Positions 8,377-17,975 of a DNA stretch of 64,000 bases are shown here, one piece after another. The notes under the pieces were generated by a model that saw nothing but the letters and a program-made list of their open reading frames with translations, did no database searches and was not told the DNA's origin. The position numbers and the translations under genes are program-made. Source of the DNA: Opitutales bacterium. Its GTDB lineage: Bacteria; Verrucomicrobiota; Verrucomicrobiia; Opitutales; UBA2995. Position 1 is the stretch's first letter. Each line of letters begins with the position of its first letter. The stretch covers positions 19,724 to 83,723 of the forward strand of contig JAJDZZ010000075.1 of the NCBI GenBank assembly GCA_022824405.1, given 5' to 3'.

Positions 8377-9234
8377 TCAGGAACCGTTCAAGGCCGCGAG
8401 AATCGATGAAAAGATCCGGTTCCGGCTGGCCTTGTGTCGGGGCCGGGTTTGAAGATACGGCTGCAAGAGATCAAGATTCTCCCCTCCCCTCAACATAAAG
8501 CGTTGAGCGGCCTTTTCCAGTTGGTGGGTCTGGGTTCGGGTCAGACGCATGTGGGCGGCGACTTTCGCCAGGAGGCGTTCCTGCCCTTCCGTCACGGCCG
8601 GAGCGGGATCTTCCCAGACGCAGGCCTTCGTTATCTGGGGCAACAAATCCTGCATGGAACCGGTGTAGTGTCCTAACATTTCAGAAAGATCGAAGGTGGA
8701 AGATTGCACGAAATCGACCACTACCTTCAGGAACATCATCTGGTGCGGAGCGAGAAAGAGATGGGCCGCCTGGTAAACCCCGGAAGCCTCCATATCCACC
8801 GCCTGGCATGGCAGATTTGGTTGTTTCACCCCCGTCACGGGCCTATCGAATGTGCCCAGGGAAACCTCTTGCAGGGAGTGTTTTACAAGCATATCGGGGA
8901 AGAACTCCCTTTCCGTGGCCCGGTCCCAAATCCTGTTAGCCAGGACGGCATCCCCGAGGGCCAACCGATCCGTAACCGCCGCGCAGGTTCCCACGTTTAT
9001 GAGACAGGCCCGGTCATGCCTTGGGGCCATATGCATCAAATGGGTGGTCGCAATGGCCGCCATCACCTTGCCCATCCCCGCTATAACCAGCATGGCGTCC
9101 TCCCCCGCGTAAACGGGGATCCTGCGGGAGCCGGTATCCTGTTTCAGGCCCAAGGCTTCTATCAGGGGACGAGCCTCCTGACGCAAAGCTGTGACGATGA
9201 GTTTCAAGGCGAAGAATTTTCTCCCCGGCGCCAT
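8377..9234 (-). CDS. nucleoside phosphorylase / MTA-SAH nucleosidase family protein
   Basis: A 285-residue member of the PNP/UDP phosphorylase-1 superfamily. The family's catalytic glutamates are probably Glu20 (TALRQEARPL) and Glu149 (AVDMEASGVY), and the catalytic acid is probably Asp174 (KVVVDFVQSS). These match the pattern of 5'-methylthioadenosine/S-adenosylhomocysteine nucleosidase. A C-terminal extension of about 80 residues, basic and helical, goes beyond the catalytic fold. It is first in a two-gene unit with the radical SAM gene (3 bases apart). I infer that it could clear 5'-deoxyadenosine formed by that enzyme, or act on a modified nucleoside; the sequence does not decide. Confidence 0.75.
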   Translation of the reverse strand: MAPGRKFFALKLIVTALRQEARPLIEALGLKQDTGSRRIPVYAGEDAMLVIAGMGKVMAAIATTHLMHMAPRHDRACLINVGTCAAVTDRLALGDAVLANRIWDRATEREFFPDMLVKHSLQEVSLGTFDRPVTGVKQPNLPCQAVDMEASGVYQAAHLFLAPHQMMFLKVVVDFVQSSTFDLSEMLGHYTGSMQDLLPQITKACVWEDPAPAVTEGQERLLAKVAAHMRLTRTQTHQLEKAAQRFMLRGGENLDLLQPYLQTRPRHKASRNRIFSSILAALNGS

Positions 9235-9429
9235 TTAGGGGCAAGCGGCGATTCGCCCGCAAGGGGATATCCGGGTGGTGGCGCCTTCGGCTCGGATGGC
9301 TTGAAAAGTTGACCCATTTGCAACGTCCGGTAAGTTTTTCTCGATGCCTGTTTTCTCAATTGAAGTGAACGCCTTCCCTTCCCCAAGCTTCCCCGAGGAA
9401 GGTATTGGACGGGGACTCCTTGCACGCCA

Positions 9430-10074
9430 ATGAACGCGGATACGGGCAGGTTGAGAGAAACGTTCATGCGGGCGGGGATGGTCCGGAGCGATTTGCAGGG
9501 CAATCCTCTCAAGCAGTTCGAGGGGTGGTTTGATCAGGCTCGCCGAGCTGGAATCCTCGTCCCCAACGCCATGAGCCTGGCCACCGTCTCCAAAGAGGGA
9601 AACCCGAGCCTGCGCACCGTCCTCCTCAAGGACTACGATGAAAGCGGGTTTGTTTTCTTCACCAATTACGAGAGCGCCAAGAGCCGGGACATCGCGGGCA
9701 ATGGCAAGGTTGCGGCCCTCTTCCCCTGGATCGAATTAGAGCGACAGGTCGTCATCAGGGGGGTGGCGGAACGGGTCCCGTCCTCCCTTTCCCGGAAATA
9801 TTTCCTGGGCCGTCCTCGCGGGAGTCAGTTGGGAGCCTGGGCCTCGCGGCAAAGCAGCCCCATTCCGTCGCGAAGGGTTTTGGAACGAAAGGTCGCGGAA
9901 TTGGAGGAGAAATTCCGGGATGGGCCGGTGCCCTTGCCCGACTTCTGGGGGGGGTACCGCATCGTGCCCCACAGCATTGAATTCTGGCAAGGCCGGGCCA
10001 ACCGGTTGCACGACCGGTTCGTCTACGAGAAAATCGGGGCTACCCAATGGAAGATTCAGCGCCTTTCCCCATGA
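9430..10074 (+). CDS. pdxH: pyridoxamine 5'-phosphate oxidase
   Basis: FMN enzyme that oxidises pyridoxamine or pyridoxine 5'-phosphate to pyridoxal 5'-phosphate. Its 214 residues match the family length. Visible blocks are the FMN-binding SLRTVLLKDYDESGFVFFTNYESAK, the central GSQLGAWASRQSSPI, and the C-terminal PDFWGGYRIVPHSIEFWQG ending in WKIQRLSP, which is the usual PdxH terminus. Starts ATG 9430. Its 3' end overlaps the convergent symporter gene by 19 bases. The product supplies PLP to enzymes such as the glycine cleavage system. Confidence 0.97.
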   Translation: MNADTGRLRETFMRAGMVRSDLQGNPLKQFEGWFDQARRAGILVPNAMSLATVSKEGNPSLRTVLLKDYDESGFVFFTNYESAKSRDIAGNGKVAALFPWIELERQVVIRGVAERVPSSLSRKYFLGRPRGSQLGAWASRQSSPIPSRRVLERKVAELEEKFRDGPVPLPDFWGGYRIVPHSIEFWQGRANRLHDRFVYEKIGATQWKIQRLSP

Positions 10075-11786
10075 TCCCGCCGGGGAACGCGTATATCCTC
10101 CACCATCCGTTGCACGGCATCCGGCGGAGGCGGGAAAAATTTTCCCAGGGAAAGGGAAACCGCGAAGTTCAGGAGCATGCCCAGGGTGCCGATCCCCTCG
10201 GGGGAAATGCCGAACCACCAATTCTCGGAGGTATTGGCCTGAGGATTGATGAATTTGAAATAGATGATATATCCGGCCGTGAAAATCAGGCCCACCAACA
10301 TGCCCGCTATGGCTCCTTCCCGGTTCATTCGTTTGGAGAATATTCCCATGACCAGGACGGGAAAGAACGACGCCGCGGCCAGTCCGAAGGCGAAGGCCAC
10401 CACGCTGGCCACGTAATCGGGAGGGTTCACCCCGAAATATCCCGCAATCACCACCGCTGCTCCCGCCGCAATGCGCGCCACGGTCAACTCCTGGGATTCG
10501 GTTATTTTGGGCAGCAGCATGCGTTTGAGCAGGTCGTGGGAGATGGCCGATGAAATTACCAGAAGCAGCCCGGCCGCAGTGGAAAGGGCCGCGGCCAGTC
10601 CGCCTGCCGCTACCAGCGCAATGACCCAATTGGGAAGCCGGGCAATTTCCGGATTGGCCAAAACCATGATGTCCCGGTCCACCGTTATTTCATTCCCCTT
10701 CCATCCGTTACTTTCAGCCATGGAGGCATAGGCGGGATTCTCATCGTTGTAATACTGCATGATTCCATCCCCGTTCTTGTCTTCAAACTTGATCAACCCG
10801 GTCGATTCCCAGTTCCTGAACCATTCCGGAGCCTCGCTGTAGGCGGTGTTGGAGACGGTTTGCAGAAAATTGGTGCGTGCGAATGCCGCTACGGCGGGGG
10901 CGGTGAGGTAGAGGATGGCGATAAACAATAGCGCCCAAAATGCTGATAACCGCGCGTCCGATACTTTCGGTACGGTAAAGAATCGAATGATGACGTGGGG
11001 CAGCCCGGCCGTCCCCACCATGAGAGCCGCCGTTATGAAAAATACATCGATGGTGCTCTTGCTGCCGCCGGTGTAGGCGGAGAAACCGAGATCCCTGTTC
11101 AAACCGTTCAACCGGTCGAGCAGGAACACGCCTTCCTCCCCCTTCACCTCGGCCCCGAATCCGATCTGAGGAATCACGTTTCCGGTCAGGGTGATGGCGA
11201 TGAAAATGGCGGGCAGCAAGTAGGCAAAAATCAGCACGCAGTATTGGGCTACCTGGGTATAGGTTATGCCCTTCATCCCCCCCAGCACCGCATAGGTGAA
11301 AACGACCACCATTCCGATGAACACCCCCCAGAAGATCTCGATTTCCAAAAACCGGGAAAAGACCACCCCTACCCCGCGCATTTGACCGGTCACATAGGTA
11401 AAGGAGATGAATATTGCGCAAATTACCGCCACCAGCCGGGCTGTTTTGGAATAATAGCGCTCCCCCACGAAATCCGGCACGGTATATTGGCCGAACTTCC
11501 GCAAATACGGCGCCAGCAACAGAGCCAGCAGCACGTAGCCGCCGGTCCATCCCATCAGGTAGACGGATCCATCGCGGCCCAGAAAACTGATGATACCCGC
11601 CATGGATATGAAGGACGCCGCCGACATCCAATCCGCCGCCGTGGCGGCTCCGTTGGCCAGGGGATGAACCGTCCCCCCGGCAACGTAAAAACCCCGCGTG
11701 CTCATCACGCGCGACCATATGGCTATGCCGACGTAAACGCTGAATGTAATAAAGATGAAGAGGTAGGTCCAGCCCTGAATGCCCAT
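10056..11786 (-). CDS. sodium:solute symporter, large subunit (VC_2705-type, ActP-like)
   Basis: A 576-residue inner-membrane transporter of the SSS family with about 13 membrane segments. The N-terminal half carries the family block GFYVAGGTVHPLANGAATAAD and the ADWMSAASFISMAGIISFLG segment. It is close to acetate permease ActP, but the two-gene arrangement with a DUF4212 protein marks the VC_2705 subfamily, whose substrate is usually a small organic anion. A hydrophilic insert at about 315-360, containing a DKNGDG calcium-loop-like stretch and YNDENPAY, lies between membrane segments; it is known from this subfamily. It follows the small-subunit gene by 25 bases. Confidence 0.92.
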   Translation of the reverse strand: MGIQGWTYLFIFITFSVYVGIAIWSRVMSTRGFYVAGGTVHPLANGAATAADWMSAASFISMAGIISFLGRDGSVYLMGWTGGYVLLALLLAPYLRKFGQYTVPDFVGERYYSKTARLVAVICAIFISFTYVTGQMRGVGVVFSRFLEIEIFWGVFIGMVVVFTYAVLGGMKGITYTQVAQYCVLIFAYLLPAIFIAITLTGNVIPQIGFGAEVKGEEGVFLLDRLNGLNRDLGFSAYTGGSKSTIDVFFITAALMVGTAGLPHVIIRFFTVPKVSDARLSAFWALLFIAILYLTAPAVAAFARTNFLQTVSNTAYSEAPEWFRNWESTGLIKFEDKNGDGIMQYYNDENPAYASMAESNGWKGNEITVDRDIMVLANPEIARLPNWVIALVAAGGLAAALSTAAGLLLVISSAISHDLLKRMLLPKITESQELTVARIAAGAAVVIAGYFGVNPPDYVASVVAFAFGLAAASFFPVLVMGIFSKRMNREGAIAGMLVGLIFTAGYIIYFKFINPQANTSENWWFGISPEGIGTLGMLLNFAVSLSLGKFFPPPPDAVQRMVEDIRVPRRDHGERR

Positions 11787-11811
11787 GGTCGATGCTCCTT
11801 ATCAAAGATGA

Positions 11812-12129
11812 TTAGCTCGCGTCATGGCCGGCTTTCGGCCTTTTCTCTTCCACTCCGTATGCCTTGTCCAGGCGGTTCATCCAAATGGTGTAGACCAGAA
11901 TGATGAGCAGAAAAATGAGAATGGAACCCTGTTGGGCCATCCAGAATCCAAGGGGAAATCCGGCGAATTTGACCCGGTCCAGCACGTCCACTGCAAGGAT
12001 GCTCAACCCAAAGGATGTCCCAAACCATACCCCCAGAAGGAGAAGGAGGATTTTCAGGTTTGCCCGCCAGTATTTCTGGCGCGACCGGGATGGTGGAGTA
12101 TCGTCCGCTCGGGTATCAATTTTGCTCAT
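11812..12129 (-). CDS. DUF4212 small subunit of sodium/solute symporter
   Basis: A 105-residue membrane protein with two helices, about residues 27-48 (LLLLLGVWFGTSFGLSILAV) and 61-83 (WMAQQGSILIFLLIILVYTI). The N-terminal RQKYWRANLKI block and the YTIWMNRLDKAYG end are typical of DUF4212. In known genomes this protein is nearly always encoded directly upstream of a VC_2705-type symporter and is taken to be its partner; the same order is seen here. The molecular role of the small subunit is not established. Confidence 0.92.
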   Translation of the reverse strand: MSKIDTRADDTPPSRSRQKYWRANLKILLLLLGVWFGTSFGLSILAVDVLDRVKFAGFPLGFWMAQQGSILIFLLIILVYTIWMNRLDKAYGVEEKRPKAGHDAS

Positions 12130-12216
12130 GAACCGGTATGTTTGCGCGTTGCAGGATATGAAACGTTCCCCCCCTTATGCCGGATTCGATCCCCGTCTCA
12201 ACGAAAAACGGCGCCT

Positions 12217-12280
12217 GTCGGGGTCAGCCCCTTGATTTTTGACATGTCCCCATTTTGAAAATCCAGGACTGATCCCACGG
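12217..12280. repeat. dispersed intergenic repeat, copy A
   Basis: About 64 bases beginning GTCGGGGTCAGCCCCTTGAT, followed by TTTTGACATGTCCCCAT and AAAATCCAGGACTG. Two further copies lie in inverse orientation near 18.0 kb and 40.9 kb. The copy sits between divergent genes (DUF4212 and the FKBP isomerase). It may be a remnant or relative of REP-type elements mobilised by IS200-like transposases; that is inference. Confidence 0.75.
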
Positions 12281-12423
12281 CGGCTGCCTTCCTTCCCCGA
12301 GATAATCGAACCTTCCGAAAGCCGCTTAACGATGCGCCATTCAACTCTGCCGCCTTTCAAAAAAAGCTGGCTAACGGGAACCATTAGGTTATGAGTCAGA
12401 TTTAAACTCAAATTTCCCTCACG

Positions 12424-13209
12424 TTGCATATGGCTGCAAATTCCGTTCGCCTTCTCGTCTGTTTTCTTGTTTTTGGAGTGTCGTTGGGCCCCCTTCCCTC
12501 CCTCGGCCAAGCGGAAGATCCCGCCCCGGCTCAGGAATCCCCTTCTCCGTCCGAGGGGGAGGCCGCGGAGGAAAACAAGGAACCCATTTTCAACCGGGAG
12601 GAACAGCTTTTCCTTCTTTACGCCTGGTACCTGGTGTTTTCCAACCGTATCGATATGATCGAACTGAGCGAAAAGGAGAAACAAGCCTTCCTCGTCGGGA
12701 TCAACCTGGGCCTGCAAAAGCGTTCATTGACCGGATGGGAGGATAGGATGCCGGAAGTCCGCAAGCTTATGGACGAGCGGTGGCAACCCGTTTACGAACA
12801 ACTCCAGCGCGATCGCAAAGCTCAAACCGTTGAATTGTTCGCCGATTTGGCCAACCGGGACGATGTAATCAAAACCCCTTCCGGGCTTTTCTACGAATTG
12901 GTCAGCGAAGGGACGGGCAAGTTTGCCACCGACAACGACGTGGTGAATGCCGAGTTTACAGCCAAATTGATCGATGAAACCGTCTTTGAAACCACCGAGG
13001 GCCGTGGCCCCATCCCGCTGGTGTTGGAAAATATGGTTCCCGGGGTTCGCGAAGGACTCAAATACGTCCGCGAAGGCGGCATTATCAAGTTGTGGGTCCC
13101 GTCCGAACTCGGATTTGGCAGCGAGGAAACCCAGGGAATTCCCGCCGATTCGGCCTTGCTCTTCGAGTTCACCGTTCACGAAGTTGCCCCCGTTCCCGAA
13201 GGTCAATAG
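12424..13209 (+). CDS. secreted FKBP-type peptidyl-prolyl cis-trans isomerase
   Basis: Probably catalyses proline isomerisation during folding of exported proteins. The 261 residues start with a signal peptide (about 1-29), then a low-complexity Pro/Ser/Glu stretch (30-52), then a helical FKBP_N-type dimerisation region (about 55-150) and the FKBP_C catalytic domain (about 165-257). The catalytic domain shows PLVLENMVPGVREGLKYVREG and KLWVPSELGFGSEE ending in LLFEFTVHEV. The layout matches Mip/FkpA-type isomerases. Its stop overlaps the end of convergent recJ by 7 bases. ATG 12424 is used; an in-frame ATG two codons later is an alternative. Confidence 0.93.
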   Translation: MHMAANSVRLLVCFLVFGVSLGPLPSLGQAEDPAPAQESPSPSEGEAAEENKEPIFNREEQLFLLYAWYLVFSNRIDMIELSEKEKQAFLVGINLGLQKRSLTGWEDRMPEVRKLMDERWQPVYEQLQRDRKAQTVELFADLANRDDVIKTPSGLFYELVSEGTGKFATDNDVVNAEFTAKLIDETVFETTEGRGPIPLVLENMVPGVREGLKYVREGGIIKLWVPSELGFGSEETQGIPADSALLFEFTVHEVAPVPEGQ

Positions 13210-14918
13210 TCCTGCCGTCGCCAATCCACCATTTCCATCTGGATGGAGCGGCGGCCGTTGAAAGAGTTCCAGGCCAGTTTGACCGCCAGGTCGATCGGAC
13301 AATCTGCGGGGGGCAGTCGGTCGGCCTTCTGCCACGCTACTCCGTTGAGAACGTCGCCATCCCACTTTATCAGGGAGAAACGAAAATGGTTCTTTCCGAA
13401 AACTTCGGGAAGCCGGGCCAGGCGCACCCCTTCGAGACCGAATACCGGCACGGGATTGCCTTCGCCGAACGGGTGGAGCCGATCGATCATTTTCATCAGG
13501 TCCCCGGTAATGTCATCGACCCTCACAAAAGTGGCAATTTCGAGGGTCGGCTCACGGGAATCGCCTTCCAAAGCTTGTTTTACGGCCCGGTCGAAGGCCG
13601 TTTGGAAGGCCGGGAGATTGTGTATGGGCAGCGACACTCCCGTGGCCATGGGATGCCCTCCCCAACTATCCAGCAGACCGCTGCACTGCTGTAAAACCTC
13701 CACCAGGTTTACTCCCTCCACACTGCGACCGGAACCTTTGGCCAATGGACCCTCTTTCCCCAGAACGATGGCAGGCACGTTATGTTTGCGGGCCAAACGA
13801 CCCGCTACGATTCCCACAACGCCGTGGTGCCATTCGGGGTTGAACAAGACGTACCCGCCCGCGTCGAGCAGTTTCTCCTCGATGTATCGGGCTGCCTCCC
13901 CCGCCATCCGGCGTTGGATATCCCGTCGTTCGCGGTTCATCCGGTCGAGCTGTCCGGCCATATCCAGGCAGTCTTCGAGACGCTTCCCCAAGAGCAACCT
14001 GACCGATAGTTCCGCATCGGCCAGACGCCCGCTGGCGTTAAGGCGCGGGCCCAGCTTGAAAGAAATGTCCGACCCGGTTATGGGAGTTCCCAACCCTATC
14101 CCGGATACGTGAAACAGGGCGTGCAACCCGCTCCGCTTGGTGGACCGGAGCGCTTTGAGGCCGGCGCGGGTAAGAATGCGGTTTTCCCCCGTCAACGGAA
14201 CCACGTCGGCCACGGTCCCAAGGGCCACGAGGTCCAGATAGTCCTTCAAATTCATTTTGTAGGCGGTGGGGTCGCCTTCGTTTCTCAAATCCTTCACCAG
14301 GCCGTGCGCCAGCTTGAATACCAGTCCCACTGAACACAGGTCTCTCCAGGGCCGGTCCTCCTCATCGTTGACGTGGGGATTGATGAGAAGGGCCGGAACC
14401 GGTCGGCCGCAGGTGGACCGGTGATGGTCGATTACGATGACGTCCACCCCTCTGGATGCGAGATACTCGATTTCCTCGATGGAGTTGGTTCCGCAATCCA
14501 CCGCAATTAGAAGGTCGGGGACGCCGGACTCCAGGGTCCGGTCGATGACGGCGCGGGACAGGCCGTATCCCTCCCGCACCCGGTGAGGGACCGTGTAGTG
14601 AGGAAAAATTCCAAACCGGTTGAGCGCGTGAACCAGCAAGGCGGTGCTGGTTACCCCATCCACGTCGTAATCTCCAATTATGCCGATGCGCTCATTTGCG
14701 GCCATGGCACGACGAAGGCGCCGCACCGCATCCCGAAGATGGGTTATCCTGAAGGGATCGTCGAGCTGCCGAAGGCGTGGATGGAGAAAGGCATCGGCTT
14801 CATCGGAGCCGGGCAGGTTCAGCCGGGTCAGAAGCTGAGCCATCAGGGGAGGGACGCCCAAAGCTCCGGCCAAATCCCGGACGCGCCTCCGGGAAACCGT
14901 TGCCATCCGCCAAACCAT
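13203..14918 (-). CDS. recJ: single-stranded-DNA-specific exonuclease RecJ
   Basis: 5'-3' single-strand exonuclease used in recombination and mismatch repair. Its 571 residues hold the DHH/DHHA1 architecture. Metal-binding motifs are visible: GIIGDYDVDGVTSTALLV (about 76-93), LLIAVDCGTNS, and VIVIDHHRST. The DHHA1 end includes PEWHHGVVGIVAGRL, GSGRSVEGVNL and SWGGHPMATGVSL. The start at 14918 lies 6 bases after the secDF stop, so recJ is probably expressed from the yajC-secDF transcript. Confidence 0.96.
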   Translation of the reverse strand: MVWRMATVSRRRVRDLAGALGVPPLMAQLLTRLNLPGSDEADAFLHPRLRQLDDPFRITHLRDAVRRLRRAMAANERIGIIGDYDVDGVTSTALLVHALNRFGIFPHYTVPHRVREGYGLSRAVIDRTLESGVPDLLIAVDCGTNSIEEIEYLASRGVDVIVIDHHRSTCGRPVPALLINPHVNDEEDRPWRDLCSVGLVFKLAHGLVKDLRNEGDPTAYKMNLKDYLDLVALGTVADVVPLTGENRILTRAGLKALRSTKRSGLHALFHVSGIGLGTPITGSDISFKLGPRLNASGRLADAELSVRLLLGKRLEDCLDMAGQLDRMNRERRDIQRRMAGEAARYIEEKLLDAGGYVLFNPEWHHGVVGIVAGRLARKHNVPAIVLGKEGPLAKGSGRSVEGVNLVEVLQQCSGLLDSWGGHPMATGVSLPIHNLPAFQTAFDRAVKQALEGDSREPTLEIATFVRVDDITGDLMKMIDRLHPFGEGNPVPVFGLEGVRLARLPEVFGKNHFRFSLIKWDGDVLNGVAWQKADRLPPADCPIDLAVKLAWNSFNGRRSIQMEMVDWRRQDY

Positions 14919-14924
14919 GGACGC

Positions 14925-17489
14925 TCAGGCGGGAGATTTGGACTTGGCCTTCGATTTCGATCCGGCCTCCCACTCGTACTTGGGCAGGTGTTCCTTTTGA
15001 GATTCCACGTGCCGCCGATCGCCTTTGTGCCACCAGAAAAATACCGGACTGGCGATAAAGACCGAGGAAAAGGTTCCGGTAAGGATTCCCACCAGGAAGG
15101 TAAAGGCAAAATCCCGGATGATACCTGTCCCGAATACCAGCAGGGAGCCCGTCACCAACAAGGTGGTCAAGGAGGTCAGAATCGTCCGGGACAAGGTCTT
15201 GTTGATGGCCAGATTGACCAATTGCCCCAATTTCAATCCCGGGTTGAGGTCCAGTTCTTCCCGAATGCGGTCGAAAACCACGATGGTATCGTTCAAGGAG
15301 TAACCCACGATCATGAGGAGAGCCGCCACCATGGGGGCGGAGAACTGGTTGCCAAAAAGGGCGAAGATACCGATGGTCATGAACAAATCGTGGATGGTGG
15401 CAACCACCGCTCCGACGCCGAAACCGACCTCGAACCGCAAGGCCACGTAGAGCAGAATACAGATCAGCGCGATCCCGATGGACAAAAACGCGTTAAACTG
15501 AATTTCCTTGCCCACGGATGGGCCGATCATGTTGTTGCCGATCCTTTCCAGGCCCTTACCGGGATACCTTTCCACCAGGGCTTTGGAAAGGTTGTCCCCC
15601 TGTTCAAAATTGGTTTGAACTTTCAAAACGGTCTTGCCTCCGGCTCCCAACGGAGTCTGACGGGTGAGGTTGATATTCTCGATTCCGAGCTCGCCGGCCA
15701 CCGCTTCCGCCTCGCCCAGGGTCAGGTCCTCCTCGAAGTGAAAGGAAACTTCATCTCCTCCCGTAAAATCGATTCCGTAAATGTCCTCCCCCCGATAAAT
15801 CAGGCCGGCGATTCCCACAGCCACGATGATCCAGGAAGAGGCAAAGGCATATTTCCGGTAATTGAGAAAATTGATTTTGGGTTCCTTGAGCAACGCGAGG
15901 GTGAACATGCGTTGGACAAAGCCGGTGTTAACCAGCAGATCGAGGATGAAACGGCTGACCAGGAGGGCGCAGAACAGCGTGGCGCCGATGCCGATGGCCA
16001 AGGTGACCCCGAACCCCTTTACCGGACCCGTTCCGAAATAAATGAGGATGAATGAGGTGATGAGGGTCGTGACATTGGCGTCCAAAATAGTGGACAGGGC
16101 TTTGTCGAACCCGCCCAGCAATGCGTTGGGAAGGGTCTTGCCGGTGCGCAATTCCTCCCGCATCCGTTCAAAGATCAGAATATTGGCATCGACGGCCATT
16201 CCTATGGTGAGCACCAGTGCGGCGATTCCCGGAAGGGTCAGCGTGGCGTCGATACTGGCCAGCGTCCCCAGCACAATAATCAGGTTTATCGCCACTGCGA
16301 TCAGGGCCACCAAACCGGCCACCATGTAATAGACCAGCATGAAAAGCACTACCGCGGAAGCCCCGATGGTAAAGGCCTTGACCCCGGAGTCGATCGATTC
16401 CCGAGCCAGGGTGGGCTCGACCTCGTACATCTCCGCTACGCGAAGCGGAATATCGAGCGGATTGTTCAATCCGTTGGAAATCTGCTGGGCTTCGCGCAAG
16501 GTGAAGGAACCGGTAATCCGGGCCGACCCACCGGGAATCACTTCCTGAACACTGGGAGCGGTGAGCAATTCCCCGTCCAAGGTGATGGCCAGCCGACCCG
16601 GAATGGCGGTCGTGTTCCCCCGGACAATTTCCCGGGTGAGTTCGGCGAACTGGTCGCCTCCCTCCGAGGTAAATTTGATTTGGATCTCGTAAGCGCCGAA
16701 CTCCCCTATCGAGGGATTGGATTTGGAGATGGCCTCGCCGGTCATTTCCGGAAGGCGTTTGACAAACAGGTAACTGGTTTCAATGGCTCCGTCGGGGGCT
16801 TCCTGTTCGAGCGCCTTGACCTCGTAGCCCACCGGGGCCGTCGTATCGTAGAGTCCGGTGGGGGACCGGGTGCGGTGGGCCAATTTGAACTCCAGCCGGG
16901 CCGGTTTCTTCAGGACGTCCACCACTTCGGGATTTTCCGTGGTGGAAACCCCCGGCAATTGAACCTCGATACGGTTTTCTCCCACCGGGCGGATGACCGG
17001 CTCGGTCACCCCCAGGGAATTGATCCGTTTGCCCACTATGTCGATGGCCTGCTCCAGATCGCTTTCCTTTTCCAGGGAGTCGGTCGCTTCCGATAAGTCC
17101 AACTCCATGACAAAGGCCACTCCCCCTTTTAAGTCGAGACCCGGCTGAAGCCTCGATTTGGAAGCCTCGAGCAGGGCATCGAGCAACACCTGGTTGCGGC
17201 GCTCCGTGTTGCGCATGGAGGATTCCAGCTTCAATTGGGGAAAATATTGGGCCAAATCGATATCCCGCTCCAAAGCAATGGCGCGCAGAGCAAGATAGAT
17301 ACTGGAGTATTCGTCGTTGCCGTAGGCCGTTTCCGCTTCCCCCAGCAGAGAAACAAAGGCCTCGGCGCCATTGCATTCCGCCAGCAGGTACTCCTTGTAT
17401 GCGGTGTCCCGGATGGGATTGAGGTAGAGAATCGCCGTAAAGACGATGACGGCGGAGAGAAGGAATTTCCAAAGCGTGCTACCAGACAT
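14925..17489 (-). CDS. secDF: protein translocase subunit SecDF (SecD-SecF fusion)
   Basis: Inner-membrane RND-type partner of SecYEG that uses the proton gradient to pull proteins out during export. SecD occupies about residues 1-530: first membrane helix at 7-22, periplasmic domain with LQPGLDLKGGVAFVMELDL, and the TM block with VDANILIFERMREEL. SecF follows, with its own start-like helix, the GIDFTGGDEVSFHF motif and the LNDTIVVFDRIREEL segment. Fusion of the two halves, 854 residues here, is common in Verrucomicrobia, Bacteroidetes and Bacillus. A short Lys/Ser tail ends the protein. yajC lies 32 bases upstream on the same strand. Confidence 0.97.
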   Translation of the reverse strand: MSGSTLWKFLLSAVIVFTAILYLNPIRDTAYKEYLLAECNGAEAFVSLLGEAETAYGNDEYSSIYLALRAIALERDIDLAQYFPQLKLESSMRNTERRNQVLLDALLEASKSRLQPGLDLKGGVAFVMELDLSEATDSLEKESDLEQAIDIVGKRINSLGVTEPVIRPVGENRIEVQLPGVSTTENPEVVDVLKKPARLEFKLAHRTRSPTGLYDTTAPVGYEVKALEQEAPDGAIETSYLFVKRLPEMTGEAISKSNPSIGEFGAYEIQIKFTSEGGDQFAELTREIVRGNTTAIPGRLAITLDGELLTAPSVQEVIPGGSARITGSFTLREAQQISNGLNNPLDIPLRVAEMYEVEPTLARESIDSGVKAFTIGASAVVLFMLVYYMVAGLVALIAVAINLIIVLGTLASIDATLTLPGIAALVLTIGMAVDANILIFERMREELRTGKTLPNALLGGFDKALSTILDANVTTLITSFILIYFGTGPVKGFGVTLAIGIGATLFCALLVSRFILDLLVNTGFVQRMFTLALLKEPKINFLNYRKYAFASSWIIVAVGIAGLIYRGEDIYGIDFTGGDEVSFHFEEDLTLGEAEAVAGELGIENINLTRQTPLGAGGKTVLKVQTNFEQGDNLSKALVERYPGKGLERIGNNMIGPSVGKEIQFNAFLSIGIALICILLYVALRFEVGFGVGAVVATIHDLFMTIGIFALFGNQFSAPMVAALLMIVGYSLNDTIVVFDRIREELDLNPGLKLGQLVNLAINKTLSRTILTSLTTLLVTGSLLVFGTGIIRDFAFTFLVGILTGTFSSVFIASPVFFWWHKGDRRHVESQKEHLPKYEWEAGSKSKAKSKSPA

Positions 17490-17521
17490 GGACAGAAAAA
17501 AGCCGGGAGGGTTCAGTGGGA

Positions 17522-17851
17522 TTATTGTATGGTCCCATCCGAAGAAACCCTGCCCTGAATGAAGGTTTTTTGGATTTCCACTTTAGTCCCTTCCGCGATG
17601 CGAACGATGAACCGGTCTTCTTTGACATTGGTGATGGTTCCAAAAATTCCGGAAGCGGTGATGACGTTATCTCCGGTCGACAACGCATCTATCATCTGTT
17701 TGTGCTGCTTCTGCTTCTTGCGCTGGGGGGCGATGAGAAAAAACCACATGGCTCCGAGGATCAAAACCCAGAACAAAAGCATCATCATCCCGCCGTTGCC
17801 TGAAGCCTGGGCAAAGTGTTCGAGAAAAATTTTATGAGGTACGGTTTGCAT
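17522..17851 (-). CDS. yajC: preprotein translocase subunit YajC
   Basis: Small inner-membrane component of the SecDF-YajC complex. Of 109 residues, one membrane helix lies at about 22-42 (MMMLLFWVLILGAMWFFLI), followed by the family motif PQRKKQKQHKQMIDALSTGD and the VITASGIFGTI block. It is the first gene of the yajC-secDF-recJ run. ATG 17851 is used; the usual length is 85-115 residues. Confidence 0.95.
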   Translation of the reverse strand: MQTVPHKIFLEHFAQASGNGGMMMLLFWVLILGAMWFFLIAPQRKKQKQHKQMIDALSTGDNVITASGIFGTITNVKEDRFIVRIAEGTKVEIQKTFIQGRVSSDGTIQ

Positions 17852-17975
17852 ATTGAATGCGAAATTTGAAACGGGGGGGCCAAGGGGTCAAACCTGAATA
17901 ATCCTCAGTTGGGCGACTTTTTGAAGGCTCGGCCATCCCGGCAACGGGGCCCGTCGGGGTCATTCCTTGCATCCG

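Noticed and set aside
14583..16055. Open frame of 490 codons on the plus strand
   Set aside because: Antisense to recJ and secDF, which carry unmistakable motifs; the long frame follows from their codon bias.
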